Below are positions 17,812 through 26,391 of a stretch of 64,000 nt of DNA, piece by piece; within the stretch, counting starts at the first letter, position 1; each line of letters begins with the position of its first letter. The DNA comes from Hymenobacter sp. BT188 (GTDB taxonomy: Bacteria; Bacteroidota; Bacteroidia; Cytophagales; Hymenobacteraceae). The translations under genes and the position numbers were made by a program. The notes below the pieces were generated by a model that did no database searches, was not told the DNA's origin, and saw only the letters and a list, made by a program, of their open reading frames with translations. The stretch lies in assembly GCF_014333585.1 (NCBI RefSeq), contig NZ_JACSCW010000009.1:38389-102388 (forward strand), read 5' to 3'.

Positions 17812-18663
17812 TCAGGAAATCATTTTTTCAATGGGCAGCACCAGAATGCCTTCGGCACCGACGGCTTTGAGCTGGCCGGTGATGTGCCAGAAGTCATCCT
17901 CGTTTACCACCGACTGCACCGATACCCAACCTTCCTCGGCCAAAGGTGTGACGGTGGGCGACTTAATGCCGGGCAGCAAGGCAAATACCGCTTCCAGGGC
18001 ACTCTGGGGGGCATTTAGAATGATGTATTTGTTGCGGCGCGCACGGCGCACGGCCTGCATCCGAAAGCGCAACTGATCCAGAATCTCCTGCTTTTCGGCT
18101 GACAGGTTTTGGGTAGCAATCAGTACAGCTTCGGAACGAAATACGGTTTCGACTTCGCGCAGACCGTTGCCGAGCAGCGTGGAGCCCGACGACACAATGT
18201 CGCAAATAGCGTCGGCCAGGCCGATGCTGGGGGCGATTTCCACCGACCCGCTGATGGTGTGCAGCTGGGCCTGCACGCCTTCGCCGGCCAAGTAGCGGCC
18301 CAGAATCTCGGGGTACGACGTGGCAATGTTCAGGCCCTGCAAGTCGGCTACCGACGTATAATTTGCCCCCCGGGGTATAGCCAACGACAGGCGGCACTTG
18401 CTGAAGCCTAAGGCTTCCACTTCCAGGTCGGGGTGGCCGGCTTCCACCAATACGTTTTGGCCCACGATGCCCAGATCGGCCACGCCGTCCTGGACATAGC
18501 CGGGAATATCGTCGTCGCGCAAAAACAGGATTTCGAGGGGGAAATTGGTGGCTTCGGTCTTGAGCTTATAGGTGCTGCTGACGAAGGAAATACCGCACTC
18601 ACGGATCAGATTCAGGGAATCTTCGCTGAGGCGGCCCGACTTCTGGATGGCCAGACGAATCAT
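17812..18663 (-). CDS. hisG: ATP phosphoribosyltransferase, long form
   Basis: The ATG at 18663 (MIRLAIQKSGRLSEDS) is the conserved start, although the frame continues upstream. At 283 residues it is the long form, with a C-terminal ~75-residue regulatory domain (GIKSPTVTPLAEEGW...) that allows histidine feedback without HisZ. The PRPP-binding loop SSGSTLLGNGL and the ADLGIVGQNVLVE segment are visible. It carries out the committed first step of histidine synthesis. It is the first structural gene, preceded by a 330-bp leader with a His-rich peptide and attenuator. Two dispersed-motif copies lie inside (18005, 18365). Confidence 0.96.
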   Translation of the reverse strand: MIRLAIQKSGRLSEDSLNLIRECGISFVSSTYKLKTEATNFPLEILFLRDDDIPGYVQDGVADLGIVGQNVLVEAGHPDLEVEALGFSKCRLSLAIPRGANYTSVADLQGLNIATSYPEILGRYLAGEGVQAQLHTISGSVEIAPSIGLADAICDIVSSGSTLLGNGLREVETVFRSEAVLIATQNLSAEKQEILDQLRFRMQAVRRARRNKYIILNAPQSALEAVFALLPGIKSPTVTPLAEEGWVSVQSVVNEDDFWHITGQLKAVGAEGILVLPIEKMIS

Positions 18664-18784
18664 GGGGTCAAATAAAAATGGAGAATGGGAAAGCAGTAAG
18701 AGACGCGGGGCCAAATTCGTACTTCTCTGAACAGAACCGCAAAAACCAGAAAATGGCTACAATGTGGTTTAAAATCGGGCAGAA

Positions 18785-18831
18785 AAGGTCAAAACGACCA
18801 AGGCCACCTTTGATGGGTGACCGGGTGGCCT
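18785..18831 (-). terminator. his attenuator terminator hairpin
   Basis: In the transcript, AGGCCACC (18831-18824) pairs with GGTGGCCT (18808-18801) across a 15-base loop. The following RNA is UGGUCGUUUUGACCUUUUCU, which is U-rich. The hairpin sits 137 nt before the hisG ATG. Its 5' arm is also the 3' arm of the alternative antiterminator helix. Confidence 0.8.
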
Positions 18832-18852
18832 ACTGCGGCACACCCCACGGGG
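18824..18852 (-). promoter_or_regulatory. his leader antiterminator and upstream pairing elements
   Basis: GGTGTGCC (18844-18837) can pair with GGCCACC (18830-18824), bulging one U, which would block the terminator stem. Immediately before it, CCCCGTGGGG (18852-18843) is self-complementary. It is also complementary over 8 bases (CCGTGGGG) to CCCCACGG within codons 13-15 of the leader peptide. This gives mutually exclusive helices, the arrangement expected of a ribosome-mediated attenuator. The pairing was worked out by eye. Confidence 0.72.
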
Positions 18853-18874
18853 ACGATATGCTTGTATAATTCCT

Positions 18875-18994
18875 CTAGAAAGAGGAATGATGCCCGTGAT
18901 GCAGATGGTGCGGCGCGCCTACGCCAGCAACGGCCCCTGAATGCAGGGCTGCCGTGGGGCTTAGGTAGGAAAACAGGCGCGAGGCGAATGGCAT
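18875..18994 (-). CDS. hisL: His operon leader peptide, 39 residues with six His in its last eleven
   Basis: The frame from the ATG at 18994 to TAG at 18877-18875 encodes 39 residues ending APHHLHHGHHSSF. Six histidines fall at positions 29, 30, 32, 33, 35 and 36, with another at 18. It lies between a consensus promoter and the terminator/antiterminator structure, and hisG starts 211 bp after the stop. Ribosome stalling at the His codons when charged tRNA-His is scarce would shift the downstream RNA folding and allow read-through. The symbol follows the enterobacterial name for such peptides; sequence similarity to that peptide is limited to the His run. Confidence 0.85.
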   Translation of the reverse strand: MPFASRLFSYLSPTAALHSGAVAGVGAPHHLHHGHHSSF

Positions 18995-19011
18995 AAAGGC
19001 AGATTGCTGGG

Positions 19012-19019
19012 CAAAAGTA
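19012..19019 (-). promoter_or_regulatory. his operon promoter -7 element (TACTTTTG)
   Basis: TACTTTTG on the minus strand matches the Bacteroidota -7 consensus TAnnTTTG exactly. A TTTTC sequence 19 bases upstream stands in for the -33 TTTG. Transcription should begin near 19006, about a dozen bases before the leader-peptide ATG. Confidence 0.7.
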
Positions 19020-19179
19020 CACGCAGATACGAGGTTTGAAAACTTTTAGCCTAAAAACTTTCTGTCGAGCTGCCGTTGCGTATATAGTAAGTGCGGTGAG
19101 TACTTTGGCACTATTGTTACGGATAGAACAAAAGATTCCCGCTTCCGCCCTATTTCACCACCCTGTTGCCTTGTCTGTT

Positions 19180-20094
19180 ATGTTGACGTCGCTATCCCGC
19201 TCCTTCTCCCGACTGCTGACTGCCAGCGCCTGCTGCTTGTTGCTGGGAATAGCCAGTGCACCAGCCTTGGCGCAGCAGCCAGCAGCCGATACCCCGCAAC
19301 TGCCGTTGCCGCAGGCCAGCCCGCACGCGTATGTGCTACAAACCATTGGCCTCACTGATGTGTCGGTGGACTACCACGCGCCCGGCGTGCGGGGTCGGCA
19401 AATCTGGGGGCAGCTGGTACCGTGGGGCCAAGTGTGGCGGGCGGGCGCCAACGAAAATACGCTCATAACGTTTTCGGCGCCAGTAAAAATAAACGGTGAG
19501 CCCGTGCCGGCAGGCAAGTACTCCTTCTATGTATTGCCCCAGGATAATCAGGACTGGCAGCTTATTCTGAACCGCGTAACCACGCACTGGGGCAGCGAAG
19601 GCTACGATGCAAAAGACGATTTGCTTCGGGTGCCAGTTTCCTCCGAAACGGCCCCTATGTATGAAACGCTGGTGTACTGGTTTTCGGAGGTAAAGCCGAC
19701 GACGGCCCGCCTCAACCTATCTTGGGAAAAGCGCACGGTCAGCATGACTATCGAAACGAATGTACACGAGCAAGTAATCAAGGGTATTGAGAAAACTCTG
19801 GCTTCCGCGCCCAGCAACTGGCAGCTCCTGGCGCAGGCCGCCGACTATCTGGTGCAGAACAACCTTCAAGGCGAGCTGGCTCTACGCTATATTAATGAGT
19901 CGATTCGGCTGAAGGATGTGTACATGAACAACTGGATTAAGGCTCGCTTGCTGGCCTCGAAGCAAGACTACACCACCGCCATTGTTTATGCCCGAAAGGC
20001 TATTAAGCTGGGTGACAAAGGCGATGACACGTTTAAATCGCAGCTTCCGAGCATGCGCGTGGCCCTTACGGACTGGCAGGCGAAGGCATACTAA
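19180..20094 (+). CDS. DUF2911 family exported protein
   Basis: The start is the ATG at 19180 (304 residues), since the upstream frame opens only with TTG. A signal peptide ends at PALAQQ. The DUF2911 domain follows, with VSVDYHAPGVRGRQIWG, VPWGQVWRAGANENT and PVPAGKYSFYVLP, the conserved core of this Bacteroidota family. The last ~90 residues form helices resembling a TPR pair (residues ~205-300). The function of the family is unknown; it should be periplasmic. It is transcribed divergently from the his operon. A TACTTTGG sequence at 19101, one mismatch from the -7 consensus, may be its promoter. Confidence 0.88.
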   Translation: MLTSLSRSFSRLLTASACCLLLGIASAPALAQQPAADTPQLPLPQASPHAYVLQTIGLTDVSVDYHAPGVRGRQIWGQLVPWGQVWRAGANENTLITFSAPVKINGEPVPAGKYSFYVLPQDNQDWQLILNRVTTHWGSEGYDAKDDLLRVPVSSETAPMYETLVYWFSEVKPTTARLNLSWEKRTVSMTIETNVHEQVIKGIEKTLASAPSNWQLLAQAADYLVQNNLQGELALRYINESIRLKDVYMNNWIKARLLASKQDYTTAIVYARKAIKLGDKGDDTFKSQLPSMRVALTDWQAKAY

Positions 20095-20104
20095 GTAACT
20101 AACG

Positions 20105-20158
20105 AAAACGGTCGCTGGGGGGCAAAATACCGTGATTTTGCCCCCCAGCGACCGTTTT
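20105..20158. terminator. Bidirectional terminator built from an inverted pair of the G6C motif
   Basis: A perfect 24-bp stem (20105-20128 with 20135-20158) has a 6-base loop, ACCGTG. Each arm contains GCTGGGGGGCAAAAT or its complement. It lies 10 bp past the DUF2911 stop codon. The remaining ~270 bp up to the next gene show nothing but a possible -7 element TATACTTG at 20390. Confidence 0.92.
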
Positions 20159-20428
20159 ACTTTATTTGATGGCTACTCCTTTTCGCCCCTCATGCCGATT
20201 ATGTCGCTTCTATCGACGGAGTTGCAGGTGTACTTGGAGCGACTGCTACCTAGGCACGGATTTCGGGATGTGCATAAAAGAAGAAAATAGCTGAAGTAAA
20301 CGCCGATAATAGTTCCCTCTGCTTCATCCATACTTCCGTATGGAACCGCTACCGAAATAGCTATCAGGAGCCGACTCAAACGAATCGTGTATACTTGCGC
20401 ACCCTTCGATTTTACGTTCCATTGCTTC

Positions 20429-21025
20429 ATGTTTTCCTCTAGTCAAGTCGTAGCCATTCGTAAGGAGAAAGGCTTTTCCCAGGAGGTATTAGCAGAGCGT
20501 TCAGGAATAAGTCTGCGCACGATTCAGCGGGTAGAGCGAGGCGAAACCGTGCCCCGCGGCCACACCTTACTGGCCCTGGCCACGGCCCTCGAAAGCTCCA
20601 TTGCGGACTTTCAGATGCCAGAACAGCAACAGCAAACGCCAACAGCTCCACCATCGCAGTTGCGCCCCGATCCGCAATTCTTGCAGCTTCTCAATCTGAG
20701 CGCGTTAAGCTTTTTGATGCTACCACTCCTTAATATACTAGTGCCGGTCGTGCTGTGGCGGGCCCGCAAGCACCAGGTACAAGACGTTGCCGAGCTAGGT
20801 CGCCGGGTCGTTGGCTTCCAGATTCTGTGGCAAGTCGGCTGCTTCATACTCTACATGCTGGCTGTGGCAGTGCACCTTGTGGGGGGCTTTTCTACCAAAT
20901 CAACGTTGCCATTTAGTTTACTCAGCATCCTGTTCGTCACCTATGCGGTGAACGTGGGGGCCATTTGCTACAATGCGTTTCGCCTCCGTCAAGGCCACCT
21001 CAACCTATACCCGATCCGGCTTTGA
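20429..21025 (+). CDS. Xre-type HTH protein with C-terminal membrane domain (DUF4870-like)
   Basis: The ATG at 20429 gives 198 residues. The first ~65 residues are a Cro/C1-type helix-turn-helix (VAIRKEKGFSQEVLAERSGISLRTIQRVERGE). After a Gln/Pro-rich linker come four hydrophobic helices, with the polar RRVVGFQILWQ segment typical of DUF4870 proteins. It is probably a membrane-tethered DNA-binding regulator; its targets are not evident. A G6C motif copy lies at 20880. Confidence 0.85.
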   Translation: MFSSSQVVAIRKEKGFSQEVLAERSGISLRTIQRVERGETVPRGHTLLALATALESSIADFQMPEQQQQTPTAPPSQLRPDPQFLQLLNLSALSFLMLPLLNILVPVVLWRARKHQVQDVAELGRRVVGFQILWQVGCFILYMLAVAVHLVGGFSTKSTLPFSLLSILFVTYAVNVGAICYNAFRLRQGHLNLYPIRL

Positions 21026-21137
21026 GGTAAGCTCTTTGTTTCTTTTAGTTTATCAAAAAGGCGCTTTTCAGGCTGAAAACAGATAATGGCGGCAAAATGA
21101 CGGGTAAATGACGCAGGGAAAGAGGGAACAGCGCGCC

Positions 21138-21145
21138 TACTTTTG
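21138..21145 (+). promoter_or_regulatory. -7 promoter element TACTTTTG of the aspartic-protease-like gene
   Basis: An exact match to TAnnTTTG lies 30 bp before the ATG at 21175. No clear -33 TTTG was found. Confidence 0.55.
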
Positions 21146-21174
21146 GCTCAGCAAATCACTCTTACTCCTGCCGC

Positions 21175-22158
21175 ATGAAGCCTGTTCTTAAAATTGTTGC
21201 TGCTCTAGTATTGCAGCTAATCCTAAGCGGCATAGGCGGCTACTTCTACGTCCGCAAAATGTATGAAGCGCCCGCTAACCAGCTACAGGTAGCTGTCCTC
21301 CCTATTGCTTCGTCATTCGTGTGGCTGGCTGATACACAGGGTTCCCGCCCAGTGGCCCATGCGGCTTTACTTGTTCCAGTTGTTGTGCCTGGCTGCGCTC
21401 AAACCTGCTATCTGCAGTTCGATTCGGGGGCGCCCTACAGCCTTCTCTACTCCCACCCACTTACAGCCCTCCAGCAGCAATATCCGGCCATGCGCCTCGC
21501 TTACACGGCAGGCCATGATACAGTAACTGATTTTCAGTTCAGTTTAGGCAATGGCCAAATTACTGCCCGTAGCATACAGGTAAGGGCAATGGGCGCACGC
21601 CAGTTGCCCTTACCTAGCAGCAACGACTATCTCATCATAGGTACGCTGGGTACTGATATAATGGATGGCCGGGTGCTGCTTATCGACTACGCTCGCCAGC
21701 AATTTCGCCTTTCCACTGCTATCCCCGATAGCCTAACCCAACGCCTTGCGTTTGTTCCGCTCTCGTTTGAAAGTCGGCGGATACAGCTAACGCCAGAGTT
21801 GCAAGGCAAGTCCCAGCAACTGCTGTTTGATACCGGATCCAGTGCCTTTGCCTTGCTGACCAGCGAAAACACTTGGCAGGATTTAGCCCAAGCCGGGGCT
21901 CCTATTCAAACGGCCTCCGTCAATTCGTGGGGCAAAAAGCTCACTTCCTATACAGTTCCCAGCGCGGCTCAGCTTGGCTTTGGCAACCAGACAATTCCCT
22001 TGGGCACCGTCACGCACATCGAGGGCACTACTTTCCTTCAGAATGTACTCATGCGTTTTTCCGGTATGGGCGGCATGCTCGGCAACGAACCATTTGCGAA
22101 TCAAACCATCGTTTTGGACGTAAAAGGCAGACGCTTTGGGCTGGTACTGCCTAAATAG
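21175..22158 (+). CDS. Two-lobed aspartic-protease-like protein, membrane-anchored
   Basis: The 327-residue protein has an N-terminal hydrophobic anchor (~5-25). It then has two homologous halves. The first has FDSGAPYSLLYS (Asp83) and later IIGTLGTDIMDGRVLLIDY. The second has FDTGSSAFALLTS (Asp219) and later GGMLGNEPFANQTIVLDV. The D-[ST]-G motif followed by a hydrophobic-hydrophobic-Gly element in each half is the arrangement of pepsin-type (A1) enzymes, whereas most bacterial retropepsin-like proteins have one lobe. Activity is inferred, and a non-catalytic role is possible. It would act outside the inner membrane. A consensus promoter lies just upstream. Confidence 0.7.
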   Translation: MKPVLKIVAALVLQLILSGIGGYFYVRKMYEAPANQLQVAVLPIASSFVWLADTQGSRPVAHAALLVPVVVPGCAQTCYLQFDSGAPYSLLYSHPLTALQQQYPAMRLAYTAGHDTVTDFQFSLGNGQITARSIQVRAMGARQLPLPSSNDYLIIGTLGTDIMDGRVLLIDYARQQFRLSTAIPDSLTQRLAFVPLSFESRRIQLTPELQGKSQQLLFDTGSSAFALLTSENTWQDLAQAGAPIQTASVNSWGKKLTSYTVPSAAQLGFGNQTIPLGTVTHIEGTTFLQNVLMRFSGMGGMLGNEPFANQTIVLDVKGRRFGLVLPK

Positions 22159-22221
22159 AAGAAAGGCGAAAGCAAGGTTGATGAATGAACGTAGTAAGCA
22201 GTTAGGGAGTGTGGTCTCAAC

Positions 22222-23025
22222 TTACTTTGATAGCCCATTATAGACATGGGTACCCCGCGTGCCGTTCACTGAAAGCGTGTCTTTATTGTTACTAGGAAGG
22301 TGAAGAAATTTATAAGATATTCTGGTTTCTCCGTTCTTGTTAGGCTTTGTGTAAACAATAAAATGTCCATTCGAATCACGTGTAAGAACCTGTGAAGTAT
22401 CTATTACCTCGCCTGTCTTGCTGTTGATTTTACCCACTATCATTTTCACTTCTCCGGACAGCTTGAATCCGAAGTTAACCATCGTTTTCAAGAGACGCTC
22501 TGAGGTTATGGAATCAGATTGATCAGACTGGTCAGTGAAGACGGCCGTGACCAGGCCCGGCTGCTGCCGACTGTGATTATCGTAGCTGGCGATATAAATT
22601 AATCTGCCTTGAGCATCGTAAATCTCCTTTTGCATGGGGTTGCCTTTGTCATCGAATAAAATACGGTCACCGACTATAACATTATGTTCGTAATGGCTTA
22701 ATTTCTCAAGGTTGCCATTAGGGTAAAACATTTTACAAGGCCCCGCCAATGTATCATTGCGCCAGTGGCTTACTTCTTCGAGTTGCCCCGTTTCATAATA
22801 GGACTTAGCTACGCCATGCTGCCGGTCGTTCTTCCACTCTACGGTAGACTTTAGTGCGCCGCTAGGGTAATAGTTCTCCATAACTCCGTGTTGCTCTCCG
22901 TTGCGCAACGACACTTTCATTTCCAAAGCTCCGTTGCTATAATATTTTCGGTATTCCGTGTTTCGTTCACACGCGCACAGAAACGCCAAGCAGAGTAGTG
23001 ACGAATGGAATGCACTTAGACCCAT
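22222..23025 (-). CDS. Lipoprotein with MORN-variant (YwqK-type) repeats
   Basis: The 267-residue product begins with a signal peptide and a lipobox (CLAFLCAC). Residues ~28-140 contain four to five repeats of the form YYxNGxLExxxxWxNDxxHG, which is the MORN_2 / YwqK-antitoxin-like repeat common in Bacteroidota surface proteins. The C-terminal ~110 residues (NFGFKLSGEVKMIVGKIN...) form a separate unrecognised domain. Annotation as an antitoxin would be misleading: no toxin is adjacent, and the lipobox places it in the envelope. Confidence 0.78.
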   Translation of the reverse strand: MGLSAFHSSLLCLAFLCACERNTEYRKYYSNGALEMKVSLRNGEQHGVMENYYPSGALKSTVEWKNDRQHGVAKSYYETGQLEEVSHWRNDTLAGPCKMFYPNGNLEKLSHYEHNVIVGDRILFDDKGNPMQKEIYDAQGRLIYIASYDNHSRQQPGLVTAVFTDQSDQSDSITSERLLKTMVNFGFKLSGEVKMIVGKINSKTGEVIDTSQVLTRDSNGHFIVYTKPNKNGETRISYKFLHLPSNNKDTLSVNGTRGTHVYNGLSK

Positions 23026-23053
23026 TTAATTACTGCTGTAGTCGTCTTTTACC

Positions 23054-25561
23054 TCAGAACCGCGCAATCACGCGCAGATTCACCAGGCGCTGCGACAGAT
23101 AATTCGGGACGGAATAGGTGTCGCCGTTTACATCCTGCAAGTAGCTGTAGCCGCCCACATTGTTTGCGGCCAGCACATTCAGAATTTCCAAGCCCAGCCA
23201 CAAGCTTTCTAACTGACCCGTACGACGTGGCGTGGCGCCGGCGGTGCGCAGGGTGAGCACTTTGGAAACGCCCAAATCGACGCGCTTGTAAGAGCGACTG
23301 AGTTTGGTGGTGCCGCGCTCTTCAGGCAGGTTGGGCGGGCTGAATGGCAGGCCCGAGCCAAACACAAAGTTCACGTAGCCCTTCACTGAAGGGTTGTTGG
23401 GCAGATGGTCCTGAAAGAAAATACCCACGTTCAGGCGCTGGTCGGTGGGGCGGCGGATATAGCCTTTTTCTTCCCGCCCTATCTCCTTGCCCTCCTCGTC
23501 GCGCAGGGTGATGAAGTCGTCGTCGAGGTTTTCGCGGGTGGTGAGTACGCCAAGGCTAAACCACGACTCCGTGCCGGGCACGAACTCACCAGCCACGCGC
23601 GCGTCGAGGCCGGCGGCGTAGGCGGTGGCGTTGTTGCGGGCGAAGTAGCGCAGACGCACATTGTCCAGGTCGTAGGGCACCACGTCTGTGAGGTACTTAA
23701 AGTAGACTTCACCGGTGAAGCGGAAGGGCCGCCCCCACTGCTGAAACTTCAGATCCTGGCCGGCGATAACATGTAAGGAGCGCTGGGCCCGCAGCTCCGG
23801 GTTCAACTGGCCCAGTTGGTTGCGCAGCTCCCGATAAAACGGCGGCTGATAATACACGCCCGCTGCCACTTTGAATGCCAGCTCCGGGTTGCGACGGGTA
23901 ATAAACGAGTACTGCACCCGCGGGCTAAATACCAGCTGGCGGTTTACGCTCCAATAGTGCGCGCGCACTCCGTAGGTAAGCGTACGTAGCGAATCGAACG
24001 TGATAGTATGCTGGGCGTAGCCTTGATAACGGTCGCTATCAAGGGTCAGATCGGTGCGCAGGCGAGTATTCCGCGCATCGGGCACAAAGCCCGCCGAATC
24101 GACAAAGCCGTATTCATTCAGCGTATCCTCGATGTGCTCACGGCCCGCTTTTGCCCCCCAGCGCACCGTGTGGCGGCTAGTTGGCGTCCAGGTGCCGCGG
24201 GCTTCGAGAGTTGCTAAGCGGGCGCTGAGCGTATTGCGCGAATGATCGAAGCGCGAGCCTAGGTCGCGAATGCGCACGGGCCGGTTGAAGTCGGGCGAGC
24301 TTGGATCCACGTTGATATCGGCGAAGCGGTAGCTGGCTTCCACGTCCCGAAACTCCAGTTCCCGCGAAATTAGCCCCCCAGCTAGCAGCTCCCCCGTAAA
24401 CTTGGGGCTGAACTCGTGGCGCAGATTCAGGCCACCCTGGTAGGTGTCGTACTGCATCCGTTCGCGGCCGTCATAAGCGATGAACAGACGCGTAAACTGG
24501 TTGGTGGCCGTGCTGAATGTGCTTTGGCCGGTTTCGGGCGTGAAGCGGTAATCGTTGTGGGCAAAGGACGTCAGCAAACCCAAAGTCGTCCGGTTCGGCT
24601 CCGATTTGCCCCCCAGCGCGGCATTGACGTAGAGTTGGCCGTCGTAAAAAGTTGGGTTGTAGCCGCCCTGCGCCTGCCGCAGCGAGCGGAGTACGTACTG
24701 AGCATTTTTGTACCGAATTCCGGCTAGATAGCTCACCCGCTTATTGGGCGAAGTGGCTTCTACGTGGGCCGTGCCGCCCACCAGGCTGGCCGTGGCCGAG
24801 GCGCCAAATCGAGCGGGCGTTTTGTACTCCACATCCAGCACCGACGAGAGCTTATCGCCAAACTTGGGCTGCCAGCCGCCCGTCGAAAACGCCACCTGGC
24901 TCACCAGATCAGGATTGATAAAGCTCAGGCCTTCCTGCTGCGCAGCCGTTACCAGAAACGGCCGGTATAACTCAATGCCGTTCACGTACACGAGGTTTTC
25001 CTCGTAGTTGCCGCCCCGCACCGAGTACGTGCTGGTCAGCTCATTATTGGCCACCACGCCGGGCAGCGTGGTCAGTATTTTGTTGAAATCACCGAAGGCG
25101 GAGGGCAATTCCTTTGCCGCCCGCGGGTTGATGCGCGTCAGGCTGACTTGCTCCCGCGTGTCGGCACCTTCTCCCCGGCCGCGCACCGTTACATTGCCCA
25201 AGGCGCGGGCATCAGTAGCGAGTGTAAGCCGTTGTTGGGCATTTTTGGTTAAATCGAGGGGCGTGCGCAACACCTTGTAGCCCAGGCGGCGCGCCACGAG
25301 CACAGGGGCCGGCGCCCCAGGCGCGGGCGGCGTTACGCGCAGCGAAAATTGCCCCCCAGCGTCGGTGGTGGTGCCGCCGGGCTGGCCTTCCACGCCTATA
25401 TCGACAAGCTCCAGTGGCTGCCCATCCGCGTCGCGGACGCTGCCGCTGACCACGACGCGAGTGGCAGTTTGTTGGGCCATCACCCCCGTCCCGACCAGCA
25501 CCAGCAGTAAAGTCAGCAGCAGGGATAAGGGCTTATTTCTCAGGCGAGTAATCAAATACAT
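23054..25561 (-). CDS. TonB-dependent receptor with carboxypeptidase-regulatory-like N-terminal domain
   Basis: The 835-residue outer-membrane protein has a signal peptide to VMAQQ. A carboxypeptidase-D regulatory-like beta domain (~35-115) is followed by the plug (~125-240; PSAFGDFNKILTTLPGVVANNELTSTYSVRGG...) and a 22-strand-type barrel ending in the typical C-terminal Phe (VIARF). No SusD partner is adjacent, so a non-glycan substrate is possible. Its ATG overlaps the rpe stop by one base (TGATG), implying translational coupling. Four G6C copies fall within it (24153, 24373, 24608, 25351). Confidence 0.92.
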   Translation of the reverse strand: MYLITRLRNKPLSLLLTLLLVLVGTGVMAQQTATRVVVSGSVRDADGQPLELVDIGVEGQPGGTTTDAGGQFSLRVTPPAPGAPAPVLVARRLGYKVLRTPLDLTKNAQQRLTLATDARALGNVTVRGRGEGADTREQVSLTRINPRAAKELPSAFGDFNKILTTLPGVVANNELTSTYSVRGGNYEENLVYVNGIELYRPFLVTAAQQEGLSFINPDLVSQVAFSTGGWQPKFGDKLSSVLDVEYKTPARFGASATASLVGGTAHVEATSPNKRVSYLAGIRYKNAQYVLRSLRQAQGGYNPTFYDGQLYVNAALGGKSEPNRTTLGLLTSFAHNDYRFTPETGQSTFSTATNQFTRLFIAYDGRERMQYDTYQGGLNLRHEFSPKFTGELLAGGLISRELEFRDVEASYRFADINVDPSSPDFNRPVRIRDLGSRFDHSRNTLSARLATLEARGTWTPTSRHTVRWGAKAGREHIEDTLNEYGFVDSAGFVPDARNTRLRTDLTLDSDRYQGYAQHTITFDSLRTLTYGVRAHYWSVNRQLVFSPRVQYSFITRRNPELAFKVAAGVYYQPPFYRELRNQLGQLNPELRAQRSLHVIAGQDLKFQQWGRPFRFTGEVYFKYLTDVVPYDLDNVRLRYFARNNATAYAAGLDARVAGEFVPGTESWFSLGVLTTRENLDDDFITLRDEEGKEIGREEKGYIRRPTDQRLNVGIFFQDHLPNNPSVKGYVNFVFGSGLPFSPPNLPEERGTTKLSRSYKRVDLGVSKVLTLRTAGATPRRTGQLESLWLGLEILNVLAANNVGGYSYLQDVNGDTYSVPNYLSQRLVNLRVIARF

Positions 25562-26280
25562 CAGGCGTTCAGGCTCTCCTCCGATTCATCCTCCAGCAGC
25601 TCGCTTTCGCTTAAGTGCGCCCGCAGGTCAGCCAGCGTAGCCACCGGGTCGGGTGAGCCGAACACGAAGTTGCCAGCCACCAGCACATCGGCCCCGGCTT
25701 CCACCAAAGCGGCGGCATTGTCGAGGCTTACGCCCCCGTCAATCTCAATCAGCGCCGAAGAGCCGCTATCTACCAGCAGCTCTTTCAAAGCGGCCACTTT
25801 GCGCAGGGTATTCGGAATAAATGCCTGCCCACCAAAACCTGGATTCACCGACATTACGCACACCAAATCCAGATCGGCCGCAATATCCTCCAGCAGCCAC
25901 ACCGGCGTATGCGGGTTCAGGGCCACACCCGCCCGACAGCCCAGCGCCTTGATTTGCTGAATGACACGGTGCAAATGCGGGCACGCCTCATAATGCACCG
26001 TGATATTGGTTGCGCCCGCGTCGCGCACGGCGCTGAGGTAATTCTGGGGCTCCTCAATCATCAGGTGCACATCGAGCGGCTGCTTGGCATGACGACCAAT
26101 GGCCTGCAACACCGGCACCCCGAACGAGATATTCGGCACGAAGCGGCCATCCATAATGTCGCAGTGCAGCCAGTCGGCGGCGCTACCAGCGAGGCGCTCG
26201 ATTTCAAATTGCAGGTTGGCAAAATCGGCGGCGAGCAGCGAAGGAGCCAGTAATGGGGCTAGGCGGCGGGTAGAAGTCAT
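25561..26280 (-). CDS. rpe: Ribulose-phosphate 3-epimerase
   Basis: The 239-residue TIM barrel has LAPSLLAADFANL at the start, catalytic HCDIMDGRFVPN, DVHLMIEEP, VMSVNPGFGGQAFIP, and EIDGGVSLDNA with the second catalytic Asp. It interconverts ribulose 5-phosphate and xylulose 5-phosphate in the pentose phosphate pathway. The acidic C-terminal tail (SESELLEDESEESLNA) is an unusual extension of about 15 residues. It is coupled to the downstream TonB-dependent receptor by a TGATG overlap. Confidence 0.96.
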   Translation of the reverse strand: MTSTRRLAPLLAPSLLAADFANLQFEIERLAGSAADWLHCDIMDGRFVPNISFGVPVLQAIGRHAKQPLDVHLMIEEPQNYLSAVRDAGATNITVHYEACPHLHRVIQQIKALGCRAGVALNPHTPVWLLEDIAADLDLVCVMSVNPGFGGQAFIPNTLRKVAALKELLVDSGSSALIEIDGGVSLDNAAALVEAGADVLVAGNFVFGSPDPVATLADLRAHLSESELLEDESEESLNA

Positions 26281-26284
26281 ACCG

Positions 26285-26292
26285 CGAAGGTA
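26285..26292 (-). promoter_or_regulatory. Probable -7 element (TACCTTCG) of rpe
   Basis: One mismatch to TAnnTTTG, a few bases upstream of the rpe ATG at 26280. If used, the transcript would be nearly leaderless. Confidence 0.4.
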
Positions 26293-26391
26293 AGCGTTTG
26301 GGCGCGAGCTTGGATGCAGTTTTCACTCAACAATTGTTTGGCTCCAACTTGCTTTCCAAAAGTGAGGATTAACAGCCGTCCGTCATAGAAT

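Noticed and set aside
18789..19022. 77-residue minus-strand frame through the his leader
   Set aside because: It runs in a different frame from the His-rich peptide and overlaps the attenuator stems; the 39-residue frame explains the region better.
20173..20430. 85-residue minus-strand frame between the DUF2911 and Xre-like genes
   Set aside because: No domain, odd composition, and it runs over the promoter and start of the plus-strand regulator gene; likely chance.
22222..23025. Antitoxin role for the YwqK/MORN-type protein
   Set aside because: The name comes from a family label; the lipobox and lack of an adjacent toxin point to an envelope lipoprotein.
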